Source: Segatella copri (GTDB lineage: Bacteria > Bacteroidota > Bacteroidia > Bacteroidales > Bacteroidaceae). From it: DNA of 64,000 nucleotides. This document shows, piece by piece, positions 1 through 7,838 of this stretch (positions are counted from its first letter, which is position 1; each line of letters begins with the position of its first letter). The DNA lies in the NCBI RefSeq assembly GCF_002224675.1, contig NZ_NMPZ01000017.1, positions 26,877-90,876 of the forward strand, given 5' to 3'. Below the pieces are notes generated by a model, which saw nothing but the letters and a program-made list of their open reading frames with translations, ran no database searches and was not told where the DNA came from. The position numbers and the translations under genes are program-made.

Positions 1-1
1 G

Positions 2-181
2 GTAGGAGCCGTACTCGATATTCCTCACAAGGAAGTTCGCAGCAAGCTCATCCACGAGCAGCACTGCTTCACCGGTTGCGCCGGCACCAACATCCTCCGT
101 ATCCTCCCTCCATTGGTATTGACCAAGGAGAATGTGGATGACTTCATCGGAAGATTGGAAACCGTATTGAAGGAAGTATAA
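2..181 (+). CDS. argD: Acetylornithine aminotransferase, C-terminal end (partial)
   Basis: Only the last 59 codons are inside the window; the start lies to the left. The readable tail has an FTGCAGTNILRILPPL segment and ends after a helix typical of class III pyridoxal-phosphate aminotransferases of the ArgD type, where the RxLPPL stretch closes the active-site domain. The enzyme converts N-acyl-glutamate semialdehyde to N-acyl-ornithine in the cytoplasm. The assignment is supported by context: proC, proB, proA and the succinylornithine-type argF' follow on the same strand, so the acyl group here may be succinyl rather than acetyl. The lysine that binds the cofactor is outside the window, so the call rests on the tail and the neighbours. 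Confidence 0.8.
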   Translation, partial: VGAVLDIPHKEVRSKLIHEQHCFTGCAGTNILRILPPLVLTKENVDDFIGRLETVLKEV

Positions 182-247
182 ACCCATTGAGATAAGGATA
201 TAAAGAAAACTCAACCCATAAAAGAAATAGGAAACACTCCTATCGTG

Positions 248-280
248 AGCAGCAAGCCCTTTGCGGTTTGCTGCTTTTTT
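248..280 (+). terminator. Rho-independent terminator after argD
   Basis: An 11-base-pair stem (AGCAGCAAGCC with GGTTTGCTGCT, one G-U pair) with a six-base loop is followed by a run of T. It ends the argD transcript, so the next genes need their own promoter. Confidence 0.85.
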
Positions 281-312
281 GTTCCCCCTCATAGGAAAAT
301 TGTAGTTTTATC

Positions 313-343
313 TTGGTTATTTCGTAGGAAAAGTGTATATTTG
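313..343 (+). promoter_or_regulatory. Bacteroidales promoter for the YhcG-McrBC unit
   Basis: A TTG at 313-315 is followed after 20 bases by TATATTTG at 336-343, matching the TTTG/TAnnTTTG promoter of Bacteroidales. The predicted start near 350 leaves a leader of about 120 bases before the ATG at 472. That leader contains a direct repeat (TGG or TGA, then AATGGTGTATA) near 357-373 and 392-407. Confidence 0.7.
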
Positions 344-471
344 CAGCCGTAATCCTTGGAATGGTGTATAAAATAGCTGTTGCTTCACCTTGAAATGGTG
401 TATATAACAGCAACACTTATTCGCATCTTAATATGGCAAATAATAATAAAACAGGCTTATAGACAGATAAA

Positions 472-1527
472 ATGACAACAGACAATAAAGACAACAGGCT
501 CTCAATAGAGAACAGCGATTATGCCGAGATACTGCGAAACGCTGTCGCAGTAATTGAGCATGCTCGGACAGAAATAGCCCGACATGTCAATGGCTATGTC
601 TCTACCGCTTATTGGGAGATTGGTCAAATACTTCATGAGCGCAAGATTGAAAGCGGGTATGGTGACAGCGTTGTAAGACGGTTGTCAGCAGACCTGAAAG
701 AATGTTATCCAAAGATGGGTGTTTCACCACGAAATCTGTGGTATATGAAAAAGTTCTATGAACGTTATGCAGGGCATAATGAGAAAGTGCAACGGAGCGT
801 TGCACTTTTGCCATGGTCACATAACATGCTGTTGTTGAGCAAGGGGCTGAATGATGAAGCCACGCTATATTATGCTCAGGAAACTATAACCAAAGGTTGG
901 AATCGTGACTTGTTGCTCAATGCCATCAAACTCAATATGTATGAGACACAAGCATTGGAACGAGTAGACAACAATTTCGACCGCACTCTTCCTGCCGAAC
1001 AAGCGCAGTATGCCAATGAAGTGTTTAACAGCAGCTACAATCTTGGTTTCTTGGGAGTAACAAGTCCCATTCTGGAGCTTGAACTTGAAGACCGCCTTGT
1101 AAAAGCTATCACTCGTTTCCTTATGGAACTTGGTAATGGTTTCACTTTCATTGGCAACCAGCATGTATTGGAATACAATGGTAAAGAAAGCAAGGTAGAT
1201 ATGCTGTTTTTCCATCGTGGACTGCGCTGCCTTGTTGCTGTTGACCTAAAAATAGGGGCTTTCAAACCAGAGTATGCAGGTAAGATGAACTATTATCTGT
1301 CTCTACTTGACCGCCTTGAGCGAGGTGCAGACGAGAACCGTTCCATAGGAATCATACTTTGTGCGGAGAAAGACCGTGTAGAAGTGGAACTCGCACTTGA
1401 AGATATGGGAAAACCTATCGGAGTGGCAGATTATCAGTTGATTGTTCCGAAAGAGAAATTACAGAAAGTCCTTACTGATGAGATAAAGGCATTTAGTGAA
1501 GAGAAAGAAAACAAAGAAACATTATAA
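472..1527 (+). CDS. YhcG-family PD-(D/E)XK nuclease (DUF1016), copy 1
   Basis: This 351-residue protein has the two-domain layout of the YhcG/DUF1016 family: an N-terminal helical domain (about residues 20-165, with the WEIG and LLPWSH motifs) and a C-terminal nuclease domain (about 185-335). Catalytic positions of the PD-(D/E)XK fold are visible as D243 in VDMLFF and D258-L-K260 in VAVDLKIG. Family members are predicted DNA nucleases, often next to restriction-modification genes or other mobile defence genes. Here it is first in a same-strand run with McrB and McrC, so a defence role is likely, but cooperation with them is inference. It is one of three distinct YhcG proteins in this window. 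The ATG at 472 follows a long leader without a clear ribosome binding site. Confidence 0.88.
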   Translation: MTTDNKDNRLSIENSDYAEILRNAVAVIEHARTEIARHVNGYVSTAYWEIGQILHERKIESGYGDSVVRRLSADLKECYPKMGVSPRNLWYMKKFYERYAGHNEKVQRSVALLPWSHNMLLLSKGLNDEATLYYAQETITKGWNRDLLLNAIKLNMYETQALERVDNNFDRTLPAEQAQYANEVFNSSYNLGFLGVTSPILELELEDRLVKAITRFLMELGNGFTFIGNQHVLEYNGKESKVDMLFFHRGLRCLVAVDLKIGAFKPEYAGKMNYYLSLLDRLERGADENRSIGIILCAEKDRVEVELALEDMGKPIGVADYQLIVPKEKLQKVLTDEIKAFSEEKENKETL

Positions 1528-1529
1528 CA

Positions 1530-1613
1530 TGGACATTCAAAGAATAAATCTGCATACATCCGCTTTCAACGAGATAACGCATCTCTATTTTATAAAAAAC
1601 ATTAAATTATAGT
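1530..1613 (+). other. Possible 27-codon ORF or gene remnant between yhcG and mcrB
   Basis: An ATG two bases after the YhcG stop opens a 27-codon frame, MDIQRINLHTSAFNEI and so on, ending at 1613. Its composition looks protein-like and its position suggests translational coupling. I do not recognise a family. It may be the surviving head of a deleted gene or a chance frame. The rest of the gap to 1643 is AT-rich. Confidence 0.3.
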
Positions 1614-1643
1614 GTTGTGAAATTTATAAAACAATAAACGCTT

Positions 1644-3851
1644 ATGGATAGGAACGATTTCATAGAAACGCGTGAAGATATAGTTAAAAACATCAAAACG
1701 CTTTATTCTTACCTCGATGGCAAGGTGGACAGAGAGCATAGAGACTGGGCTATCCAAAGGATGTTCCAAGGGAGAAACTATGTCATAGAAGTTGTAGATT
1801 CTCAAATATACTTTGCTCCAAGCCATTTTGTCGGATATGTTGACAACACGATGGAAAAGCATGAAGCCAACCCAGGCAATGGCACCGAGACTGACAACAA
1901 GATAAAGAATTTCTATCAGAAAGTACAGGATGTCAAACTTGATGCCTTGTTACAAAAAGCCATGTTTGAATACGGTATTGTTGTGGGGGCAAAGAAATAT
2001 TGGATAAGCAAAGATACAACGGTAGACGATATCCTGTCTTGTTCCGCTGTTAAAGTTCGTAGATATTGGATTGCCCGTCTCTCAGACGACAACCACTGGG
2101 ATTATGCATTGGAGAACAACCTGTGGCTTATGCAACAGCGATACGACATTCAAAGAAATCACATAGTCACCCAGTTGCTGAATTTAGTAAAGGAAATAAG
2201 AGTCGGTGATGTGCTATTGCTTACTTTTGACAATATAATATATGCATATGGGATTGTGGTAAGATGTCCATTTCAAACCCGTCAAATCTCAAATCTGCAG
2301 AACATAGTGTCCCTAAGACAATATGATTATAATGATGGCATAGTATGTTTTGAAGATGCTCCAGCTTTCTATGAAGACTTAAGAGATGGAGAAGAAAATT
2401 GGGGGCAGCGAGTATCTGTAGACCAATGGCATTGTTATGACAACGACTCAACCGTGTATAATTCCGGATGCCAATCTGCTCTTTTAGCAGGCAACACTCA
2501 ACAGTCAATATTCGAAGTTGACGCTAAGTTTGCACAAGACAAAATAAAAGAATTGGAAAAACAATACTATAAGAAATATATGTTCATTAATAATACTGCA
2601 AAGTTGCTGAAATCCAAGCACAACATAATCCTTCAAGGTGCGCCAGGCACTGGCAAGACCTATAATACGGCAGCCATTGCGCTCAGTGTGCTTGGTATAG
2701 ACGGAGTAGACCTTGACAATCACGATGAAGTAATGAAGAAATATGAAGAGTTTCAGGACGACCGCATATTCTTCACGACATTCCATCAATCTCTTGACTA
2801 TGAAGATTTCGTCGAAGGTTTGAAACCTCACGTTCAGACGAACGAGAATGGCGAAAGTCTTGGCGTGACCTACGAGCCAGAAGACGGCATCTTCAAACGA
2901 GCATGCAACGCAGTGGTGACCGATGACAGCAAGGATATTATAGAGTGCATTGATGATTACCTGCAAAAGATAAAAGGATTTGAGAACCGTCGGGAAATAC
3001 CTACAGTAACCGGGAAATCATCGTTGTATGTATGGTGGAAAGAGGGGAACAAGACCGTCAGCAGTAGAAGTACAAACTCTACAAGTCAACGCGAGGAAAG
3101 TTACTCTCCTTCTCCACTGAACATCGAGAAGATCAAGGCTCAAGCCTTGGGAAAAGGATGTGAGAACAATTGGCAGCAATATGCTCAGGCATTCATTGAA
3201 GCGGTCAAGAAAGAATATCACGCCAAGACAGACAAATCAGTGGTACTCATCATTGATGAGATAAACAGAGGAAATGTTTCCAAGATATTCGGAGAACTGA
3301 TTACATTGCTTGAAGCGGACAAACGAGACAAAGGCAATCACCCCATAAAAGTGACATTACCATACTCCAAAACATTGTTTGGCGTGCCAAGCAACCTGTA
3401 CATCATAGGCACAATGAACACAACAGACCGAAGTACGGGGACGCTTGACTATGCCCTCCGTCGCCGCTTTGCATTTGTGACGTTAAAGTCTGACCCGAAT
3501 GTGATAGTCAAACATTATGAGAAATTGGGCAACGACGACTTGAAAGCAATAGCCATCGACTTGTTTAACAATATCAAAGTCTTCATCACAAATCCAAAAC
3601 ATCTGTGTGGCGACTTGTGCATTGACGATCTGATGGTGGGTCACAGCTACTTTATGGCATCCTCTAAAGAAGAACTACAATGCAAGGTGGAATTTGAAAT
3701 AATACCCCTCATCGCTGAATATATCAATGACGGCATCTTGACCGTGAACGACCAAGAGAAAGAAAAGGCATTCGATGCCTGGGAGTCCCTCCAACCCGTG
3801 CAGATAGTAGACGATGAGGACGAAGATAATATAGACGAAGAAGACGAATAG
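1644..3851 (+). CDS. mcrB: McrB-type AAA+ NTPase of a type IV restriction system
   Basis: This 735-residue protein carries the AAA+ core of McrB. Walker A is GAPGTGKT at about 332-339, Walker B is VVLIIDEINRG near 533-543, the sensor-like NTTDRS is near 591, and RRRFAF follows near 604. McrB hydrolyses GTP to translocate DNA and drives the McrC nuclease against modified DNA. The N-terminal 300 residues should read the target; a GDVLLLTFDNIIYAYGIVV stretch near 190 looks like a PUA/EVE-type beta barrel, though I cannot name the domain firmly. A serine/threonine-rich linker lies between the Walker motifs (about 455-490). The C-terminus is very acidic (DDEDEDNIDEEDE). The stop is two bases before the McrC start, so the pair is surely co-translated. 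Confidence 0.9.
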   Translation: MDRNDFIETREDIVKNIKTLYSYLDGKVDREHRDWAIQRMFQGRNYVIEVVDSQIYFAPSHFVGYVDNTMEKHEANPGNGTETDNKIKNFYQKVQDVKLDALLQKAMFEYGIVVGAKKYWISKDTTVDDILSCSAVKVRRYWIARLSDDNHWDYALENNLWLMQQRYDIQRNHIVTQLLNLVKEIRVGDVLLLTFDNIIYAYGIVVRCPFQTRQISNLQNIVSLRQYDYNDGIVCFEDAPAFYEDLRDGEENWGQRVSVDQWHCYDNDSTVYNSGCQSALLAGNTQQSIFEVDAKFAQDKIKELEKQYYKKYMFINNTAKLLKSKHNIILQGAPGTGKTYNTAAIALSVLGIDGVDLDNHDEVMKKYEEFQDDRIFFTTFHQSLDYEDFVEGLKPHVQTNENGESLGVTYEPEDGIFKRACNAVVTDDSKDIIECIDDYLQKIKGFENRREIPTVTGKSSLYVWWKEGNKTVSSRSTNSTSQREESYSPSPLNIEKIKAQALGKGCENNWQQYAQAFIEAVKKEYHAKTDKSVVLIIDEINRGNVSKIFGELITLLEADKRDKGNHPIKVTLPYSKTLFGVPSNLYIIGTMNTTDRSTGTLDYALRRRFAFVTLKSDPNVIVKHYEKLGNDDLKAIAIDLFNNIKVFITNPKHLCGDLCIDDLMVGHSYFMASSKEELQCKVEFEIIPLIAEYINDGILTVNDQEKEKAFDAWESLQPVQIVDDEDEDNIDEEDE

Positions 3852-3852
3852 A

Positions 3853-5103
3853 ATGATACAACTCCAAGAACACGAACAACTATGCAAGAATGACTTACCC
3901 GTTGAAAAAAGCGAAAGGTACGATAACCTTCAACTCATTCAATGGGATAAGCCTATGGATAATAGTGCATGGGGGTACTATGCCTCATTCAAAATTGGAG
4001 CAGAATGGATTGACAAGCAAGAAGCATTGGTGGTTACGGCAAAACGGGGAATGGAGAAAATCGATTTCCTGCGCATGTTTATGACATGCTTCTGCTCTGA
4101 CCTTGCGGTGGAATCGTTTTCCAAAATCTATTCCATTGATCTGGAGAAGCCTGCCATTGTAGCCCCTGCATTGAGCAGTGTTGTTAGTCCACTTATCGTG
4201 TTTCATTTCATAGGAGTGGTAAACAGAATCAAGTCGTTAAGAAAAGGATATGTTCTGCGCCAAGAGAACCTTAAGAAGGTGAAGGGGCATATCAAGATGC
4301 TCAAAAACGAACGCATCAATATCACCACAAAACGATACGACCGTATTTATTGCGAATACGATGACTACTCAGTAGATACTCCAGAGAACAGACTGTTAAA
4401 GAAAGCACTTGTCTTCTCTCAGAGATTTGTCGCCAAGATAAATCGCAATAATGTAGTATATTCAAAAGTCAATCAGATGGTCACGAAAGCACTATCGAAA
4501 TTTGATTATGTGAGCGATGACATCAACATCAATTCCATTGGGCAAATACGCTCCAATAAACTCTATCGGGAATATGCGGAAGCCATGCGATTGGCCAAGG
4601 TCATATTAAAGCATTTTGACTATAGTCTCTCAAATGTGGAAGCCACGGAAAATAGGGTCACGCCGTTTGTGCTCGATATGTCTTTACTATACGAACATTA
4701 TGTGTACGGTTTGTTACATGAAGCTTATCGGGAGAAAATCAGTTACCAGTATCCGGGAGTAACTGGACTGCCAGACTTTTTATACAAGTCGAAACATTTC
4801 AATGCTATACTGGATACCAAATATATCCCTAAATATGAGAAAGGGACGCTTGACAAATACGTCATTAGGCAACTGAGTGGCTATAGTCGTGATCTAACAA
4901 TTTTGAGTAAGTTAGGATATGAAGAGATTGACGAAGACTCACCGACTCCATCTGTTCCGTGCATCATTATATATCCTAAGGAAGATGGAGATTCTGACAA
5001 TCCGTTCAAAAGCAATAAGCTGAGAGATCTTTGCACGAGGCATCTAAAAAAAATCTCAAGGTTTTACAAAATCAGCATCTCTGTTCCAACTATTAGCAGA
5101 TAA
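3853..5103 (+). CDS. mcrC: McrC-type nuclease subunit of a type IV restriction system
   Basis: This 416-residue protein matches McrC in order and length. An N-terminal beta-rich region that contacts McrB comes first, then a helical middle part with the SVDTPENRLLKKAL block, then a PD-(D/E)XK nuclease domain. The catalytic residues are D308 in GLPDFLY and D321-T-K323 in ILDTKY, the usual McrC arrangement. The start is the ATG at 3853, immediately after the McrB stop. McrBC cuts DNA carrying modified cytosines, so the pair would restrict methylated or hydroxymethylated foreign DNA. The exact modification recognised cannot be read from sequence. No methyltransferase gene is next to it, as expected for type IV. 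Confidence 0.9.
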   Translation: MIQLQEHEQLCKNDLPVEKSERYDNLQLIQWDKPMDNSAWGYYASFKIGAEWIDKQEALVVTAKRGMEKIDFLRMFMTCFCSDLAVESFSKIYSIDLEKPAIVAPALSSVVSPLIVFHFIGVVNRIKSLRKGYVLRQENLKKVKGHIKMLKNERINITTKRYDRIYCEYDDYSVDTPENRLLKKALVFSQRFVAKINRNNVVYSKVNQMVTKALSKFDYVSDDININSIGQIRSNKLYREYAEAMRLAKVILKHFDYSLSNVEATENRVTPFVLDMSLLYEHYVYGLLHEAYREKISYQYPGVTGLPDFLYKSKHFNAILDTKYIPKYEKGTLDKYVIRQLSGYSRDLTILSKLGYEEIDEDSPTPSVPCIIIYPKEDGDSDNPFKSNKLRDLCTRHLKKISRFYKISISVPTISR

Positions 5104-5252
5104 AAGAGAAAAATGTCGGCCTGTACGGTTGAAATTACCCAATACGCCTGTAAGGGCAAAAGTTTTGTACAGAAGTTTCGCAAGTAAGCTCCACACGCCT
5201 TAACAGGGCAGAAGGTGCTGTGGTATAAGTCCGTAATACTGGTTTGCAAGTC

Positions 5253-5314
5253 CGCTAGGCGTTATGGTCCGTTAGGCGTTATGGTCCGTTAGGCGTTATG
5301 GTCCGTTAGGCGTT
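5253..5314. repeat. Tandem 17-base repeat, about 3.6 copies
   Basis: The unit CGTTAGGCGTTATGGTC occurs at 5253-5269 (one mismatch), 5270-5286 and 5287-5303, followed by an 11-base partial copy ending at 5314. Copies are contiguous without spacers, so it is not a CRISPR. It may be slippage inside a repetitive element. Confidence 0.9.
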
Positions 5315-5315
5315 C

Positions 5316-5336
5316 CTGCGGATTTGCAATCCGCAG
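5316..5336. repeat. REP-like palindrome
   Basis: CTGCGGATT and AATCCGCAG form a perfect 9-base inverted repeat around TGC. On the minus strand the 21-base sequence matches the segment inside proA at 31471-31491 with one mismatch. A shorter relative (GGATT/AATCC) lies at about 5388-5401. Confidence 0.8.
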
Positions 5337-5391
5337 CCGTAGGCTTTTCATATCTCCAAATTCGTGATGCTGCGTTCTCGCTTGAGGCGGA

Positions 5392-5445
5392 TTACAAATC
5401 CACAATATCTTCCAGTCTTCCTTTATCCCTAACTAGCTCTCTCAT
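5392..5445 (-). pseudogene. Truncated HepT-like HEPN toxin (first 17 codons)
   Basis: An ATG on the minus strand overlaps the end of the MntA-like gene and reads MRELVRDKGRLEDIVDL before TAA. The RDKGRLE start is typical of DUF86/HEPN toxins, which normally overlap the end of their MNT antitoxin gene exactly in this way. The family is about 110 residues long, so more than 80 percent is missing. The break falls within the palindromic sequence GGATTTGTAATCC (5387-5401), which points to insertion of or recombination at the repeat element. The HEPN RNase motif (RX4-6H) is lost, so no toxin can be made. Confidence 0.75.
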
Positions 5446-5731
5446 ATACCAAGATTTTATCTCGTTCCACACTCTCCTGAGCATACGGACGCAAAGACCC
5501 ATCAACTACCAAGTCAACTTCACGACCTAGCAGTTGCTTCAAATCCTCATACATTCCTCCATGGGTAAGCAAAGTAAACGAACCATGCTCAAAATCGGGG
5601 GCAAAGAGAATATCTATATCGCTCTGAGCCCTTTCTTCACCACGAGCAAAAGACCCAAAGATCCATGCCTTCAACACAGGCTTCTTAGACATATAATCAT
5701 GGATTATACGTATAATTTGATATCTATCCAT
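5429..5731 (-). CDS. MntA-like minimal nucleotidyltransferase (orphan antitoxin)
   Basis: This 100-residue protein has the minimal nucleotidyltransferase signature: GSFARGE at 26-32, then SDIDIL with D38 and D40, and a third acidic residue D73 in EVDLVV. In type VII toxin-antitoxin systems such proteins AMPylate and silence a partner HEPN RNase. The ATG at 5731 is chosen because AGGAGG lies six bases upstream; the frame stays open further upstream but without another good site. The HEPN partner that should follow is reduced to 17 codons, so this is an orphan antitoxin. It lies 62 bases behind the AAA-ATPase gene on the same strand and may share its transcript. Confidence 0.85.
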   Translation of the reverse strand: MDRYQIIRIIHDYMSKKPVLKAWIFGSFARGEERAQSDIDILFAPDFEHGSFTLLTHGGMYEDLKQLLGREVDLVVDGSLRPYAQESVERDKILVYERAS

Positions 5732-5793
5732 ATTTACCTCCTCATTTTTAAATAGTAATAAGAAGATGTTTAACCCATTCATCACAAGCAGTA

Positions 5794-7365
5794 TTATGCC
5801 AATGCCTCCACTTTCCAGTCATCGATACTTCGACGGTCTTCCGAGAAGTTGATACCCACCTTGTATTTCTTTCTGCTGTCATCGGCGAAGGCAGCGAGAT
5901 AGTCCTTGCTGTCGATTTGCTCCATCGCTGCCTCAGCATCCTTTTTATATTTAAGTTCCAATACATAGATGCTGCGCTTGGTTTTCAACACCATGTCGAT
6001 TCTGCCATCAGATGTAGGCACCTCTGGAGTAACATCACATCCGAGGATTAACAATATGGTGTAGAGCACGGCTTGGTAATGGCGCTCATTGTTGTTGACC
6101 AATGTATATGGGAACTTCTTGTAGAAAGTCTGGAGATGAGGGAGGAATGCCTCCATATTGTCCTCGGCACTCAGGATGAAGTTCTTTGCCCATGCCATGT
6201 AAATAGCATCACGGTCGCCCATGCCGTCTGGGGCATAATAGCGGAAGAGGCTGTTGGAGAATCCCTTGCGCACCTCTTCATTAGGGAAGGCAAGCTTGTA
6301 TAATTTCGCCAAACGATTGTATGACTTGATTGTGAGATAGCCGCTTTGGTATAATACCGGTACAGGGTCAACAATCTTCTCCGTCGGGGTATCGAAGCGG
6401 TCGGAGGTTGTCCAGATGTCGTCCAACTGGAGCATATCGACATTTTTCTCTTGAAGCAGTTCTATCAGGAAGGTAGGAGTACCCGTAGAGAACCAATAGC
6501 TATCAAATTCATGGGTCTCTAAGCAATTGAACATACTGTAAGGATTATACATATCGGCACCTTTCCCACTAAAGTGGTAGCCATCGTAATTATATCTCAG
6601 CTCAGCTAAGGCCTCCTCATAGTTCATATCATTGGCTTGCGCCAATTCCTCTATGTCATCGTGGAAATTTTTCAAGAGCTCTTCCTTGCTGATGCCACAG
6701 ATAGAACTGTACTTATCCCACATGCTGATATTCGTGATATTGTTCAGTTCGCTGAAGATGCTCAACTGGCTAAACTTGGAGATTCCTGTTAAAAAGACAA
6801 AATGAAGATTGTCCTCTTCTGACTTCAAAGGACTGAAGAAGTTGCGCATGATGTCACGTATCTTGTCCTGCAAGTCCTTGTCTTTCATAGAGTCGTGCAT
6901 CGGCGCATCATATTCATCGATGAGCACAACCACATTCCTGTCGGTCTTTTGCTTGGCGGCATTGATGATGCGAATCAATCGGACATTAAAAGCCTCGGTA
7001 CTAACAGAAGTTATTTGGTATAAATCCTCGTATGTTTCAAGAATCTTATCAAGAGTTTCTATCAGGCTTTCCATATTATAGTATTTCCCCTTGCTAAGAT
7101 CAAGATGGATAACGGGGTGTTTCTCCCAATCTTTTTCCAAGGCTTCCAGCTTTAGTCCTTTGAATAGCTCTTTCTTTCCTTCGAAGTAGGCTTGTAGGGT
7201 TGTGACAAGGAGTGACTTTCCGAATCGTCGAGGACGACTCAGAAAACAATATTTCTTCTCATGCACCAACTCATAGATTAAGTCGGTCTTATCTACATAT
7301 ACATAATTTCCCTCTATGATATTCTTGAAAGTCTGTATTCCGAGAGGATATCTTCTACCTTTCAT
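5794..7365 (-). CDS. AAA-ATPase with C-terminal PD-(D/E)XK nuclease domain
   Basis: This 523-residue protein belongs to the large Bacteroidales family that starts with a YPLGIQTFKNI motif and carries an AAA-ATPase-like domain followed by a PD-(D/E)XK nuclease domain. Visible motifs are the Walker A variant RPRRFGKS (44-51), the Walker B-like VVLIDEYDAPM (near 147-157), and the nuclease residues in GRIDMVL and YVLELKYKK (about 465-485). The family is often present in many copies and is suspected to act in defence or mobile DNA, but no function is proven. It has its own promoter just upstream and is followed by the mntA/hepT remnant. The start matches the conserved family N-terminus. Confidence 0.85.
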   Translation of the reverse strand: MKGRRYPLGIQTFKNIIEGNYVYVDKTDLIYELVHEKKYCFLSRPRRFGKSLLVTTLQAYFEGKKELFKGLKLEALEKDWEKHPVIHLDLSKGKYYNMESLIETLDKILETYEDLYQITSVSTEAFNVRLIRIINAAKQKTDRNVVVLIDEYDAPMHDSMKDKDLQDKIRDIMRNFFSPLKSEEDNLHFVFLTGISKFSQLSIFSELNNITNISMWDKYSSICGISKEELLKNFHDDIEELAQANDMNYEEALAELRYNYDGYHFSGKGADMYNPYSMFNCLETHEFDSYWFSTGTPTFLIELLQEKNVDMLQLDDIWTTSDRFDTPTEKIVDPVPVLYQSGYLTIKSYNRLAKLYKLAFPNEEVRKGFSNSLFRYYAPDGMGDRDAIYMAWAKNFILSAEDNMEAFLPHLQTFYKKFPYTLVNNNERHYQAVLYTILLILGCDVTPEVPTSDGRIDMVLKTKRSIYVLELKYKKDAEAAMEQIDSKDYLAAFADDSRKKYKVGINFSEDRRSIDDWKVEALA

Positions 7366-7390
7366 AAGCTATTCCCTTTAATTATGGTGG

Positions 7391-7422
7391 CAAAGTTAAG
7401 GTATTTTTCTTGATTAACCAAA
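7391..7422 (-). promoter_or_regulatory. Promoter of the AAA-ATPase/nuclease gene
   Basis: Read on the minus strand, TTTG (7419-7422) and TAACTTTG (7391-7398) are separated by exactly 20 bases. The start of transcription should fall near 7384, giving a leader of about 20 bases before the ATG at 7365. Confidence 0.85.
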
Positions 7423-7814
7423 CTTTTTGTAGCCTTTTAGCCCGATAACTCGAAAAATCATCTTAAACAGTAGCAGCTTGTCATCAAATCAAGGTAACAT
7501 CAGTACTCGTAAATAACTTTACAGATTTATTATGACCAAAAATCTTCCCTTAAGGAAAAATACAAATATCCTTAAGGGAAATTTTTCAATCTCTTCTTTC
7601 CCCATTTTATGGATATTTCTTCTTGTTTTACTCTTTCTTGAATATTATTTACATAGGCTGGAGAATAAAAAGGGGATAGGCTAAAAATGAAATAATAATT
7701 GTAACTACTCTTGTTCATAGGGGTACTGAGTTGTTACCAGCATTCTCCACAAAACGAAGCCGCAGGTTCACAAAAAACACACTACCTCCAGCCATACTTT
7801 TGAAATATTATGCT
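7423..7814. other. Intergenic region between divergent units
   Basis: About 390 bases without a gene. The only clear structure is a 12-base inverted repeat (TTCCCTTAAGGA at 7545-7556 and its complement at 7569-7580, 12-base loop). T-rich DNA follows it on the plus strand and A-rich bases on the other side, so it could be a terminator or an operator. The DNA is more AT-rich than its neighbours. Confidence 0.5.
7545..7580. repeat. Perfect 12-base inverted repeat in a long intergenic region
   Basis: TTCCCTTAAGGA and TCCTTAAGGGAA are separated by 12 bases. It lies between two divergent promoters (7391 minus strand, 7815 plus strand), so a regulator binding site is possible, including one for the LytTR protein encoded next door. 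A hairpin terminator is the alternative. Confidence 0.5.
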
Positions 7815-7822
7815 TATCTTTG
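7815..7822 (+). promoter_or_regulatory. -7 element of the LytTR operon
   Basis: TATCTTTG fits the TAnnTTTG element. A TTTG at the right distance upstream is not evident, which suggests dependence on an activator. The ATG at 7839 is only about ten bases from the expected transcription start, so the leader is very short. Confidence 0.55.
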
Positions 7823-7838
7823 CAACAAACTTATCAGT

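Larger units (their letters stand above)
5104..5391. other. Intergenic stretch with tandem and palindromic repeats
   Basis: No intact gene is seen. The first 150 bases show nothing clear. From 5253 there is a tandem 17-base repeat, then a perfect palindrome at 5316-5336 and a related one at about 5387-5401. This looks like a Bacteroidales REP-like or miniature repetitive element; its left edge truncates the hepT gene listed below. Confidence 0.6.

Noticed and set aside
357..471. Riboswitch in the 120-base leader of yhcG copy 1
   Set aside because: There is a direct repeat and a weak hairpin, but no arrangement that I recognise as a known riboswitch.
5253..5314. Tandem repeat as a possible CRISPR array
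   Set aside because: The 17-base units are contiguous with no spacers, and no cas gene is present.
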